DNA of 64,000 nucleotides from contig NC_133770.1 in assembly GCF_003597395.2 (NCBI RefSeq), positions 206,725,102-206,789,101 on the forward strand. Direction: 5' to 3'. The translations under genes and the position numbers were made by a program. Every line of letters starts with the position of its first letter. The first letter of the stretch is position 1. The stretch comes from Chelonoidis abingdonii. Lineage: Eukaryota; Chordata; Testudines; Testudinidae. The notes below the pieces were generated by a model. That model was given only the letters and a program-made list of their open reading frames with translations, had not been told where the DNA came from and ran no database searches. Below are positions 1-10,911 of the stretch, piece by piece.

Positions 1-110
1 CAGCGTAGGGAAGGCTGTTTCCTAGCACTCGGGAATCTGCGCGAGCGCAGCCTCCCACTGCGGTTGCGCGGGTCTTCTCTGGCGTGAGTCTTTCCCGTAT
101 GAAAACAGGG
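1..110. other. CpG-rich edge segment
   Basis: This short stretch is GC-rich with many CpG dinucleotides, unlike the AT-rich DNA that follows. It could be the edge of a CpG island continuing left of the window. In mammals SEH1L lies head-to-head upstream of PTPN2, so a promoter of that neighbour is possible. I see no coding exon here, and the assignment is speculative. Confidence 0.3.
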
Positions 111-175
111 AGAAAGCCTTGTGGCCCCTTAGAGACTAGCACATTTATTTGGAATTAAGCGTTTTGTGGGCTATA
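108..175 (-). repeat. Cry-type turtle repeat, 3' part
   Basis: The run ccccttagagactag followed by a degraded version of the aagctttcgtgggctata motif matches the end of a tRNA-related repeat common in cryptodiran turtles. A related end is at 17318-17385 in the opposite orientation. Only the terminal part is present. Family name is from memory. Confidence 0.45.
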
Positions 176-319
176 ACCAGGAGTGCAAGTAGGGTGGCTG
201 GCTCTAGTATGCAGTACAAGCAAGAGATTATTAGGCGGCATGGAGTACTGGAAGTATGTGTGGGGGAGGGGGTTAGAGCTGCACTGTGTTCCATAAAGAA
301 AAAGAACTGGGCTAAGGAG

Positions 320-745
320 CAACAGAGAATCCTGTGGCACCTTATAGACTAACAGACGTTTTGGAGCGTGAGCTTTCGTGGGTGAATACCCACTTCGTCA
401 GACGCAGGTAGTGGAAATTTCCAGGGGCAGGTGTGTGTGTGTGTGTGTGTATATATATATGTGTATATATATATATATAAATATATATATATGCTAGCAA
501 GCAAGCTAGAGATAACGAGGTTAGTTCTATCAGGGAGGATGAGGCCCTGTTCTAGCAGTAGAGGTGTAAAACCAAGGGAGCGAGAACTGGTTCTGTAATT
601 GGCAAGCCATTCACAGTCTTTGTTAGTCCAGAGCTGATGTGTCAAATTTGCAGATGAACTGAAGCTCAGCAGTTCTCTTTGAAGTCTGGTCCTGAAGTTT
701 TTTTGCTGCAGGATGGCCACCTTAAGGTCTGCTATAGTGTGGCCG
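320..745 (-). mobile_element. Penelope-like element: GIY-YIG-side C-terminal coding remnant plus terminal repeat, inverted
   Basis: Read on the minus strand, 349-720 encodes a stretch containing MAILQQKNF and NKDCEWLANYRTS. The same protein segment is encoded on the plus strand at 62510-62830. There it is preceded by a DIRNGNIQ...[16 protein letters not shown] block, the C-terminal part of the GIY-YIG endonuclease region of Penelope-like elements. The outer end (320-430) is a terminal repeat whose reverse complement recurs at 1160-1275. The copy is dead: 5' truncated and carrying a TG/TA microsatellite. Relative to the reverse transcriptase remnant at 750-1145 it is inverted. Confidence 0.65.
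429..490. repeat. (TG)n(TA)n microsatellite
   Basis: Alternating TG changes to TA dinucleotides at the junction between the terminal repeat and the Penelope-like coding remnant. Shorter TA tracts sit at the same junction near 1160 and 62865, so this tract belongs to the element. Confidence 0.85.
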
Positions 746-749
746 GGGA

Positions 750-1316
750 GTCTTGACTACCAAAAAGAGGCCGCCAGACAACTCTCCAATACTAAATTCT
801 ACAGCCACTTCCCTCAGATCCCACTGAGGAATACACTAAGAAACTGCACCATCTGCTCAGGACACTCCCTAAACTAACACCGGACAAATCAGCATACCCT
901 TAAGCCCCGACCAGGGTTATTCTATCTACTACCCAAGGTCCCAAACCGGAAATCCTGGCGCCCGTCATCTCCAGGCATTGGCGACTCTCACTAAAGGACT
1001 GTCTGGATATGTGGACTCTCTACTGAGACCCTATGCCACCAGCACTCCCAGCTATCTCCGTGACACCACTGATTTCCTGAGGAAACTACAATGCGTTGGT
1101 CACCTCCCAGAAACATCATCCTAGCCACATGGATATAGAGGCTCTCTAGCTTGCTTGCTAGCAATATATACCTGCCCTGGAAATTTCACTACCTGCGTCT
1201 GACGAAGTGGTATTCACCACGAAAGCTCACGCTCCCAAACGTCTGTTAGTCTATAAGGTGCCACAGGATTCTCTGCTGCTTTTACAGATCCAGACTAACA
1301 CGGCTACCCCTCTGAT
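750..1316 (+). mobile_element. Penelope-like element: reverse transcriptase remnant plus 3' terminal repeat
   Basis: Across frames this reads as the N-terminal half of a Penelope-like reverse transcriptase. Visible are EAARQLSNTKFY near 765-800, a degraded YLLPKV block near 925, and an open stretch containing GYVDSLLRP then PSYLRDTTDFL at about 1000-1085. The segment stops near 1140 at MDIEALx, the first catalytic Asp region (motif A). It then jumps to the 3' terminal repeat (about 1165-1316), which ends with cggctacccctctgata. Frameshifts and the internal deletion make it non-functional. Confidence 0.7.
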
Positions 1317-1352
1317 AGGCTAAGGAGCGCGTTCATTCTTTATGTGGGTTTA

Positions 1353-1402
1353 ACAGCACACTACATATGCTAGCAAACTTGTTAGCATATGTAGTGTGCT
1401 GT
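1353..1402. repeat. Near-perfect 24-bp hairpin
   Basis: Left arm 1353-1376 and right arm 1379-1402 are reverse complements over 24 bp with one mismatch, separated by 2 nt. It starts acagcacactacatatgc. It could be a minimal foldback MITE or a remnant of the palindromic centre of a larger one. No target duplication is evident. Confidence 0.85.
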
Positions 1403-1475
1403 GAAGTTGGTCAGGAATCCTCGAGGGGGAATGGTATGGAAGGTGTTTTGATTCCAAAACCAGCTATGTTGCTCA

Positions 1476-2350
1476 TGTCATAAATAGATAGCTAAGGGTT
1501 AATGTTTCTTTTACTGTAAAGGGTTAACAAAAGGAACCAAACACCTGACCAGAGACCAATCAGGAAACTGGATTTTCAAAGTCAGGGAGGGAATTTTGGG
1601 GTCTGAGTCTTTTTCTGTCTCTCAGCTATGAGAAGGTTCTTTCTATCGTCTAATCTTCGTTTCCAAATTGTAAGTACAGGTAGAAAAACAATATAGGCTT
1701 TATGTTGTTTTGGTTGTATTTACATGTGTAGTTTGCTGGAATGTTTCAAATTGGATATCTTTTTGAATCAGACTGTTTATTCATATTTTCTTATAAGCAA
1801 TAGCCCTGTATTGTCACTTGATGCAGAGATTACATTCTTATGTTTTTTTTCTTTCTTTTTATATAAAGTTTTCTTTTTAAGACTTGTAGTTTTTTCTCTC
1901 TGGTAGGCTAAGGAATGAAAGGGAGGGAATTCTCTTGTGTTAGATCTATGGAGGGTAAGCTCTGCAGCACCAGGAATTGGTGGGAGGGGGAGAGAGGAAT
2001 CATGTCTGTTTCCTTGTATTTGGGGTTTGTCTCTTGTGGAATGAGGAGACATGCTCTTTGTATGTGATGTAAAGAGTTGCATCAGTACTCTCAGGTTAGC
2101 CCAGAGAGAAAAGTCTGGTGGGAGAGAAGGGGAAGGGAAGTGGGGTATTTCCCTTTGTTGTGAGACTCAGAGTCCCTGAGTCTTGAGTCCCTCCAGGGAA
2201 AGTTTGGGGGACCAGAGCGAGGCATGCGCTGTAATTCCTGTCTGGTGGCAGCGAGATAAGATCCAAGCTGGTAATTAAGCTTGGAGGTTCATGCTAGGCA
2301 CCCAGATTTTTGGACGCTAAGGTCCAGATTTGGGAAAGATGCTTATGATA
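1476..2350 (+). mobile_element. Solo LTR, TGTCATAA family
   Basis: The segment begins TGTCATAAATAG and ends TTATGATA (TG...TA, degraded from TG...CA). It is flanked by a probable 5-bp target duplication, gctca at 1471-1475 and gctcg at 2351-2355. No internal gag or pol is adjacent, so it is a solo LTR left by recombination. A second member in the opposite orientation is at 8665-9369. Whether the parent was an endogenous retrovirus or another LTR element cannot be told from the LTR alone. Confidence 0.7.
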
Positions 2351-2355
2351 GCTCG

Positions 2356-2610
2356 CGAGTGTGAAAAATCCACACCTGGAGTGACATTGTAAAACCAGCC
2401 TAACCCCCCGTATAGCCAGTGGTAGGTCGATAGAAAAATTCTTACATCAAGCTAGCTCAGCTCTTGGGGAGGTGGATTAACTGCAGCAACAGGAGAACCC
2501 CTCTTGTTGCTGTAGTGAGTGTCTACACTGAAGCCCTACAGCAGTGCTGTTGCAGCGCTGCTACTGACCCACAGTAGTGCTTTAAGTGTCGACATGTTTT
2601 CAGACACTTT
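2356..2610. mobile_element. MITE with foldback structure
   Basis: The stretch gtgtgaaaaatccacacc, then aggtggattaactgcagc, then agtgagtgtctacactgaag and a terminal run near aagtgtcgacatg resembles a common turtle MITE. The LTR at 1476-2350 abuts its left end. Superfamily not decided (Harbinger-like or hAT-like). Confidence 0.5.
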
Positions 2611-4017
2611 AAACTACAAATCTGAATGCAGAAGAAGAGGTTGGGCAGAAAAAGTTTTGCAAATAATTCTCATAGAAATTAGGTCAATTAATTTGTGTCT
2701 GCTTACTCCAAAGGGGAGTTTGGCACAAAGCCTGTGGGAATTAATTCCAGCAAATTTGTGGAGGGTTTTGAAAAACAATAAGGTAATTTTGAACTGGATT
2801 CCAAAATGACTGAGGAGCTAATGAGAGCTACAGTGCAAGAATCACTCTCTAAGAACACCAGACTGATTTGCAGGGGTATAACGATCACATGCCACTGAAG
2901 GCACTTTACTTACTTCCAAGCATTTTTAAAAACGCTGGAGGTTAATTTATAGTAGATTGAGTAAAAGGAATGAAATACATGAAAGCAAGTAAAGTTGGTC
3001 ACACTTGGTGTTTCCAGTGCTGTAATTAAAAATTGTATTTATATTATTTGTTGGGATGGTATAGTAAAACCACAGACATCTGAAACACAAAATGATTTTA
3101 CTTTATAATATTACAGAAAAAAAGTGATACGATACCCATGCCCTCATCTAAGACCATCCAGTCATTGCTAGTCAGAAATAAAATAGTGTATCCTCACTTA
3201 AAATATGTTTATGGACATTTTATGTAATAAAATTTCAATTATTTATTGGTTCTTTCAAACATTTGTTGGTTAGTCATTTTTGTGAGTAATAATGTTAATG
3301 CTGCTTATAAGTTCTCTAATTCACGGTAGTGTTTCTGAATGGGTTTTTTTTGTTTGCTTTTTGATGAAAGATGACTTTCTTGTACCATATTCTGTTGATT
3401 ATAAAGAATAGTGCTTCATTTTTTCCAGAATTGTTTCCAGTCATACAGAGTGAGTCATCTCTCAAACAATCCATTCTTTTGCAGCTTGTATGATTCAGTG
3501 ATTTAATCAAGGTTTAAAAATCTCAAAGAACTAGTGAATATATAATTTCTGTCCAATTTAAAATATAATGAACTTTTTAAGTCCAGAATATCAATATAAT
3601 ATATTTTTAAAGACCTATGGCCAGATTCTCAGTCCATGGAGTCTGTGGAGATAGGCCAGTTTACATCAGCTGAGGATCTGGCCCTGAAATCCAAAAATAG
3701 AAAGATCCAAGTTAATGAATTGTTAAACAGAAATGGACTCATAACTTATCTACGTGTATCTGTAGCTGCAGTTAAAAATGGCAGTTTACCGGTACACTAG
3801 TTAATTCAGATGGCATTTGTGATGCACAGACTAGGAACAATGGGTTTTGATGCTGGGAACTCGCCTCAGCACTGATAGAAAATGATCATACTGCCTAAGC
3901 AGTACTAAACTGGTCACTTTGAAATTGATGATAAAATAATCATAATAAAGTGAAACCTTATACCATGCTCACTTCTTTTCTAGTCCTAGTGTTTTATTAT
4001 AGGACATGAATGTAAAA
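2611..4017. other. Intergenic DNA, no gene recognised
   Basis: AT-rich sequence without a convincing coding region; the short open frames are non-conserved. The only structure I see is the foldback motif at 3613-3687. Confidence 0.5.
3613..3687. repeat. Degenerate foldback repeat
   Basis: The ends ggccagattctcag and gaggatctggccctg are roughly inverted, around a central tttacatcagctg. Similar degraded units are at 43548-43635 and 40390-40470, consistent with an old amniote foldback repeat. Confidence 0.45.
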
Positions 4018-5582
4018 TGAGAGAGATCAAAAACTGGTTAAAAGATAGGAAACAAAGAATAGGAATAAATGGTCAGTTTGCACAGTGGAGAAAGGCAAAT
4101 ACCAGGCTCCCCCAATGATCTTTACTGGGACCAGTGCTATTCAACATATTCATAAATTATCTGGAAAAGGGGGTAAACAGTGAGGTGACAAAGTCTGCAG
4201 ATGATATCAGTTGCTCAAAATAGTTAAGTCCAAAACTGACTGAGAAGAGTTACAAAGGGATCTCACAAAAGTGGGTAACTGGGCAACAAAACAGCAAATG
4301 AAAAACAGTGTTGTACGCTAGAAAACATAATCCTAACTCAGTCATTCCCAGACTGAGGCTCGTGAACCCCTGGGGATTCGTGAAATGTTACAGAGGGTTC
4401 TCCAGAAAAAATTCCCTAATGGTGGACAGAGCTGTCCCTAGGGATCCCAGGTAGCATGGGGCCAGCAGCCTGGAGCCCCTAAACTTCCAAGAGTTAAGTA
4501 GATCAAAGCCAGCATATCTATCACACTGAGGAGATATAAACTTTAAGACTCCTTATAAGAAACGGAAAGGGAGGTGAATATTTTTTGCTGTTTTTTAAAT
4601 TAAATAGCTAGTATTGTTTTTTAAATTATTATGAAGAACAAGTTTAAACTTTTTTGTAACATGTGCTGTTTGCCTGGACTGCTCAAGACCTGAATGCTTG
4701 TGTGGGAGGAACTCTTTTGAGTGAGATCTTGGAAAAGTTAGATCTTGGAAGAGTGTTGCTGTTTTCATAATGTAATAATACTGTAATGATAAATAATTAA
4801 TAATAAATAGTGTGTAATAAGCATGTCATAAAAAACAATTTTTATATTTCCAAGATCACTGCTTTTATAATTTATACTCAGGTACAGGAGAAAATCCCTG
4901 GAAATATTCATTTTTCAGAGGGGGTTTGCGAGACTTGACATGCTAGTGAAAGGGGTTCACAGCTGTTAAAGTTTGGGAACTAGTGTCCTAACTATACATA
5001 CATATTACAAAATGATGGAGTCTAAATTAGCTGTTACCACTCATGAAAGAGATCTTAGAGAAATATTAATGATGACTCTAAAAGCATCTGCTCAATCTGC
5101 AGAGGCAGTCTAAAAAGCTAACAGAATGTTAGGAACCATTAGGTAAGGGATAAATAATAAGACAGAAAATATCATAATGCTACTATATAAATCCATGGTA
5201 CGCCCACACCTTTAATGCTGTGTTCAGTTCTGGTCACCCCATCTCCAAAAAAGATATATTAGAATTGGGAAAAGTACAAAGAAGGAAAACAAAAATGATT
5301 AGGGGTATGGAACAACTTCCGTATGAGGAAATTAAAAACACTGGGGCTGTTCATCTTAGATCTATAAAATCATGAATGGTGTGGAGAAAGTGAATAGGGA
5401 AGTGTTATTTACCTTTTCACATAACACAAAAACCACTGGTCAGTCACCGAATGAAATTAATATGCAAGAGGCTTAAAACAAAAGTAAGGAAGTACTTCTT
5501 CACAGAATGCACAATCAACCTGTGGAACTCATTACCAGGGATGTTGTGAAGGCCAAGATGCAGAGAAAAAACAGATTTAAAA
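4018..5582 (+). mobile_element. CR1 LINE copy A, main part (RT end to 3' region)
   Basis: The sequence follows the CR1 consensus, starting at gagatcaaaaactggttaaa and passing the RT region and a ggtacgcccacacct block to caacctgtggaactcatt near 5520. It is interrupted by a hAT at 4339-4985 and stops at 5582 where an R2-like fragment is inserted. The copy resumes at 6684 and finishes at 11687-11732. Stops and frameshifts show it is dead. Confidence 0.8.
4339..4985. mobile_element. hAT-type non-autonomous transposon, 647 bp
   Basis: Inserted in CR1 copy A and flanked by a perfect 8-bp duplication, tcctaact (4331-4338 and 4986-4993). Termini are CAGTCATTCCCAGACT and, reverse-complemented, CACTAGTTCCCAAACT. 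The 8-bp duplication and CA...TG ends are hallmarks of hAT. No transposase frame is visible. Confidence 0.85.
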
Positions 5583-6683
5583 GTTTATTAGAAAATATTT
5601 AAATAAAGATGATACAAAGTGTTTGATGCGTCAGTCATTAGTCATCGGGGGCAACATACAGAGTATGGGGGGACGCTGGTATTTGGTTATGGGTTAGCAT
5701 ATAATACATACAGTCTATAATGTCCCCAATGTGGGGTGTACGGTGGGTGGGGTCAAGATATAGTAGGGGAGCAGTGAGGGTACATCGCTCATATAATGGG
5801 TTACACATAGCCATGATTACAGTAAGCGGGCTGGGTAATGGGGACAGGGTGACCCTCACGTGGTGGAATCCGGATCAGTGGGTTCAGGACTCAGGGGATA
5901 TAGTTTAGTAGGGGGGTTGTAAGGGCTTCCCCCTCCCCCCCGTGGGTGCGTGAAGCCACATCAACTCACTCCTGGTATTGGCGGTGGCCGGTGATGTGTT
6001 CAGTGTAAATGTCCCTGGACCACCGGATAGTGTCCGAGACCATCAAATGTCTCATGAGTAGCGCATAGCAACGGTCCACCCCACAAGCCCTAAGTACACG
6101 TTCGTTACAGGGGTCCCAGGCGCCTAGTGCCCCGATGATCAGGGCGTCGGTGTAAACCTCGTAGCCCTTTGCCCACAATGTGTCAGTCAAGGGGGCGTAT
6201 TTTTCGAGTTTACGGGCTCGGGCTTTGCGGACGGGGCCGGGTCTGTTCTCGAACGGGATCATCACGTCGACGAGGAATATCTTTTTCCGCTCCGCTCTCC
6301 CATGACAACGATGTCGGCGCAGCAGGCTGTCGGTGTCGGGGATGTGCGATTGACTGCAATCTCACCGAGGTGCGGGGCGATGGCTTCACTAGGCGGTCTT
6401 GTATGGCGTTGTGGCGCAGCTGCCAGGCTCTGGGTGGGGCTTGCAGCTGCACAGGACGTGGGGCAGGGTCTCCATGGTGTACCCGCACTTTCTGCAGCCG
6501 CTTGTCCCGGTTCCCGTGGCGGACGGTGCCATTGAGCGGAACGCAGTTCAGCCGGGCGCGGTGTATGAAACCGCCAGTCGGCGAAGCGGGTGAAGCTGCC
6601 CGCGTGGAGAAATGGTTGCTGGAGTCCACTTGGTGGTCACCTCGAAGTCCTTTAGCCAAGATGTGGATTCCAACCCATCTCTC
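5583..6683 (-). mobile_element. R2-superclade non-LTR retrotransposon, 5'-truncated
   Basis: On the minus strand the fragment encodes, from about 6600 downward, HRARLNCVPLNGT and RHGNRDKR. A frameshift leads to a zinc knuckle (CRKCGYTMETLPHVLCSC, near 6500-6450). Then comes a restriction-like endonuclease region with DIVV and FLVDVMIPFENR followed by KARARKLEKY. It ends with MVSDTIRWSRDIYTEH (near 6000). The order knuckle then endonuclease downstream of RT is that of R2/NeSL-type elements. 5583-5965 is 3' UTR. At least two frameshifts make it inactive. The clade (R2 proper, NeSL or other) is not resolved. Confidence 0.7.
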
Positions 6684-6789
6684 GATGTCCCTAAACCTTG
6701 ACTGCCAAAAGGTGGGACTGGATGATAGGGATTAATCACTTGATAATCTGTTATCAGCTGTTTATCAGAAGACAGGGTATTGGCTAAAT
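6684..6789 (+). mobile_element. CR1 copy A, second segment
   Basis: The sequence from gatgtccctaaaccttg through tgccaaaaggtgggac and gattaatcacttgataat matches the CR1 tail that the copy at 9960-10060 also carries. It lies between the R2-like insert and the hAT starting at 6790. Its last 8 bases are the left target duplication of that hAT. Confidence 0.75.
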
Positions 6790-6839
6790 CGGGTGGGCAA
6801 ACTTTTGGGCTGAGGGCCATAACTAGTGGAGAAATTGTA

Positions 6840-7150
6840 TGCAGGGCCAGGGCAGGGTTTTGGGTGCGGAGGGAGTGTGGTGTGCAGGAGGGGCTCAGGC
6901 AAGGGATTGGGGAAAGAAGAGGGATGTGAGCTGTATGATGGGGCTCAGGGAAGGGGTTGGGGTGCAGGAGGGGGCAGACTGTGGGAGGGGCTCAGGAAGG
7001 GGGGTTGGGGTGTGGAAGGTGCAGACTGTGGGAGGGGCTCAGGAAGGGGCTGAGGTGCAGGAGGGGTGCAGAACTGTGGGAGGGGGTCAGGGAAGGGGCT
7101 GGGGTGCCGGAGGGGTGCAGACTGTCGGAGGGGGCTCAGGGTAGGGAGTG
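6840..7150 (+). repeat. G-rich tandem minisatellite inside hAT
   Basis: Units of roughly 40-55 bp built from gtgggaggggctcagg and gggttggggtgcagga are repeated several times. A similar array lies at 18590-19060 in another hAT. G-runs are frequent enough for G-quadruplex formation. Confidence 0.75.
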
Positions 7151-7410
7151 GGGTGGGTAATAGAGGGGTTCGGGCTCTGGCCAGCTCTGCTTACCTAAAT
7201 CGGCTCTGAGTGGCAGCAGCACGCACCAGGGCCAGGGCAGGCTCCCTGCATGCCTGCCCTGGCCCCGGCCCGGCCTGCTGCTCCAGGAAGCGCTGTAGCC
7301 CTGGGAGAGGGGGTCGGAGGGCTCCGAGTACACTGCCCTTGCTGCACCTCCAGGTACTCCACTGAAGCTACCATTGGTCGCAGTTCCCATTCCCTTATGG
7401 GAGTGCAGGG

Positions 7411-7785
7411 TGTGAAAGTAGAATAATTATATTGTAAAAATAAGAATGGATTAAAGAAATGTTGTATGTACTTTAAGCAAAATAAGAAATGTTGAAATAC
7501 AGGTGCCAGGAAAAGAAACATTAGGCATAAACAAGGGTGCTAATGGCAAACATTAACAGAAGATCGGTAATAGTTAATAAGGAAATAAGATATGTATGCC
7601 TGCCCAGGTAAACTTATCAGATTCTGCTTCTTTGTTATCTTGTTAAGTGCTCGCCCTTTTATCTGTATAAATAAGATAGTTTGTGTCTGCATGGTGCTCA
7701 CATTATCTGGGTGTTATTAGCAGAGCGCTGTGCTAATAAAACAGAGTGGTCTGACAAACTGTGAGTCCTGAGTCTAACTTTGACA
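7411..7785 (+). mobile_element. Solo LTR, 375 bp
   Basis: Starts TGTGAAAGTAG and ends CTTTGACA, with aggg on both sides (7407-7410 and 7786-7789), a 4-bp target duplication. A TATA-like tgtataaataag lies near 7664 and a polyadenylation signal (aataaaa) near 7734, giving U3-R-U5 order. A 4-bp duplication would suit a gammaretrovirus-like parent, but this is inferred. No internal coding sequence is present. Confidence 0.75.
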
Positions 7786-8227
7786 AGGGTAGTGCCTGGA
7801 GGCAAGGACAACACATGGAGCCCTCACGCCCCCTGCCTGGGGCCGCAGGCACATTGTGCCAGTCAGGGGCGGCTCTAGGTATTTTGCCACTCCAAGCACC
7901 TTCAGCGGCTTGCCTGCGGGAGTCCGCCGGTCCGTGGATTCAGTGGCATGCCTGCGGGAGGTCTGCCGAAGCCGCAGGACCCAGTGGTTTCCCCAGGAAT
8001 TGAAATTAGGGGGGGTGTTTGAATTTACAGGGGGGTGTCAGGACCAATGAGATATAATAAAAGAGATATGAATAAAATAAGTTTGTTAGGATGATGCAAA
8101 TTTAACATAAGAATAATGCAAGTTACACCAAACGCTAACAGTCTAGATTTCTAAAAAAAATATAAATTAAAAAAATTTTGAAATTGACTTTGAAAGCCAT
8201 AATGGGATAAGAGGGAAGTCTCCTCAT

Positions 8228-10090
8228 GGATCAGTAACGTGTTAAAAGATCAGAAACAAAGGGTAGGAATAAATTATCAGTTTTCAGAATGGAGAGAGAG
8301 AAATAGTGGTATCCTTGAGGGGTCAGTACTGGACCAGTACTGTCACATATCATCTGGAAAAATGCGTAAACAGTGAGGTGGCAAAATTGTGCAGATAAAT
8401 ACAACATATCAAGATAGTTAAGTCCCAGGCAGACTGTGAAGAGTTACAAAGGGATCTCACAAAACTGGGTGACTGGCAACAAAATGGCAAATGAAATTCA
8501 GTGTTGATAAATGCAAGTAATGCACATTGGAAAACAATCCTCAACTAATCATACAAAAAGATGGCTCTCTGAATTAGCTGTTACGACTCAAGAAAGAAGA
8601 TCTTGGAGTCATTGTGATAGTTCTCTGAAACATCCACTCAATGTGCAGTGGCAGTCAAAAACGCTGTTGAGTTTCCTCCCACTCTGAACTTTAGGTACAG
8701 TGGGGACCTGCATGGACACTTCTAACTTAATTACTAGCTTAGATCTGGTATCACTGCCACACCCACGTACTACTTTTTCCTGGTAGTCTTGAGGGACTTC
8801 ACCAATTCCTGGTGAACACAGATCCAAATCCCTTGGATCTTAAAACAAGGAGAAATTAAACCCCCCCCTCCTTTCTCCCACCAACTCCTGGTGAATCCAG
8901 ATCCAATCCCCTTGATCTAAAAACAGAAAAATCAATCAGGTATTAAGAAAAAGGCTTTAATTCAAGAAAAGAAAGGTAAAGAAAAACCCCTTGGGAGGAT
9001 TAGCATACCAGCTACTCTCCACAGACACAGATTTAAAACATAGAGGATGTTCCCCTGGCACAAAATTTAGTTACACAAAAAAAAACCCATACCCATTTTG
9101 ATAATTCCCTTAATATGCCAAGACAAGTTACAAAGAAATAAACATAAACCTATTATCCTTTCTAAAACTATACTACTCTGATAAGAAGTTGGTTCCTTGA
9201 TCTTTTCACTCTGCTGAAACTGAGACTCTAAACAAAGGAAAACTTCCCTCCTTCCTTTTTGAAACATCTTATTCCCCCGTTGGTTCCTCTGGTCAGTGTC
9301 AGCTAGGCTAGGTGAACTTCTTACCCTTACAGGTAAAAGAGGCATTAACCTTAACTATCTGTTATGACAAAAGCTACAGAATGTTAGAACCATTAAGAAA
9401 GGATAGATAATAAGACACAAACTATCAATTGCCTCTATATACACCATGGTGATGTCTACACCTGAATAGGTGTGCAGATCTGTCACCCCATCCCAAAAGA
9501 GAGATATTGGAATTTGAAAAGGTAACAGAGATGGGCAAGTAAAATGATCAGGGGTATGAAACAGGAGAAGAATTAAAATGACTGGAATTTTCAGCTTAAA
9601 AAGAGATGACTAAGGGGGATATGAAAGAGGTCTATAAAATCTTGACTGGTGCAAAGAATGTGAATAAGGAAATGTTATTTCATCTTCATATAACACAAGA
9701 ACTAGCAGTCACCCAATGAAATTAATAGGCAGCAGTTTAAAAAAAAAAAAAAAAAAGGAAGTCTTCTTCACACAATTAAAGTCAACCCAGGAACTCTTTG
9801 CCAGAGGATGGTGTTGAAGACCAAAGTGTAACAGGATTTAAAAAAGAAATAGATAATTCCTGGAGAATAGGTCCATCAGTGCTATTCGCCAGGATGGGAG
9901 GGATGCAACACCATGCTCTGAGTGTCCTAGCCTGTTTACCAGAAGCTGGGAATGGGCAACAGGGGATGGTTCACATTGATGATTACTTGTTCCGTTCATT
10001 CAATCTGAAGCACCTGGCTTTGACCACTGTTGGAAACAGGATACTGGCCTATATGGCCGCGTTGTTGACGCCAAGTATGACTATTCTTAT
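8228..10090 (+). mobile_element. CR1 LINE copy B
   Basis: Parallel to copy A: ttaaaagatcagaaacaaag near 8240 (with an extra base relative to copy A), the tail gaactctttgccagagga near 9790, and a terminal attcttatgg at 10081-10090. It is split by the LTR at 8665-9369, leaving about 1.16 kb of CR1. Frames are broken throughout. Confidence 0.8.
8665..9369 (-). mobile_element. Solo LTR, TGTCATAA family, 705 bp
   Basis: On the minus strand it begins TGTCATAACAG and ends ACTCAACA. It sits in CR1 copy B with aacgc (8660-8664) and aaagc (9370-9374) either side, a 4/5 match to a 5-bp duplication. Its start matches the LTR at 1476-2350. No gag, pol or env sequence is attached. Confidence 0.75.
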
Positions 10091-10911
10091 GGAAAAAATA
10101 AGTATAAGAATAAAAATGTTTAGAACAGAAACTCCACAACATAATGACCTCTCAAGATAGCAACAATGTGAGATAACAACCTTGGCAAATAATGCATTTT
10201 AAAAATCTTGGCCTATTAGGAAACATATTTATATAAGTTTCCATTCCCAGTCACAAATCTAGCATTCTGGAGCAAAGTGACTAAAATATAGTTCAACAAA
10301 CAAATGTTTATTTAACGTGCCCCTCACTTTTCCCTCCACTGCACCCCACTCACCGGTGTTGTCTTTGGTCAGTGGAGACTCAGAGTTCAGAGGTGCTTTC
10401 ACTTGAGTACACCTTCCAGGTGGAGGAGAAGAAGGCACCTTACTTGTTCCTCCAGCTGGGGCTGCGAGTTGGTCTCTTGAGGTTCCACTAGCTCTCAGTG
10501 ATTTCAGCTGAGCTCTCAGTGGGGGAACCTCACTGCTAGTGCAGTCTGCCCTGTCTCTTACACAAAAACATTGTACCCACAAGAACACTGTCCGCACAAC
10601 AGGACTAAGCACTTAGACCTGATTGTCAGTGATTTCAGCTGCAGTGGTCAGTTAACAGAACAAAAGACTATTTATGGAGCCTAATCAGCTCTGTCTTTAA
10701 ACAGTGGAGAGGGACAGGTCCCCACACTCTCTCTTGATGCCTTCAAATCATCACAGACTAAGTACAGTTCTACTGCCCTTTACTCATACAATAAGAACAA
10801 CATTTCATCCCCTATTTCCCCCACATTCAAGTGGTTTGTAACCCAACCCCAGCCAAAATCTATCACTTGGACAACACAGCCCTGTTTGCTGGATACCTAG
10901 GTAGATTAGGT
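10091..10911. other. Unassigned sequence within inner hAT layer
   Basis: About 820 bp with no recognised gene. The stretch 10320-10610 is richer in GC and may be internal hAT sequence or an older insertion. I cannot assign it. Confidence 0.4.

Noticed and set aside
6169..6735. 188-codon plus-strand frame
   Set aside because: It is antisense to the R2-like endonuclease and zinc-knuckle region, which is the recognisable coding strand.
6826..7160. Gly/Trp-rich open frames
   Set aside because: Produced by the G-rich tandem array inside a hAT, not by a gene.
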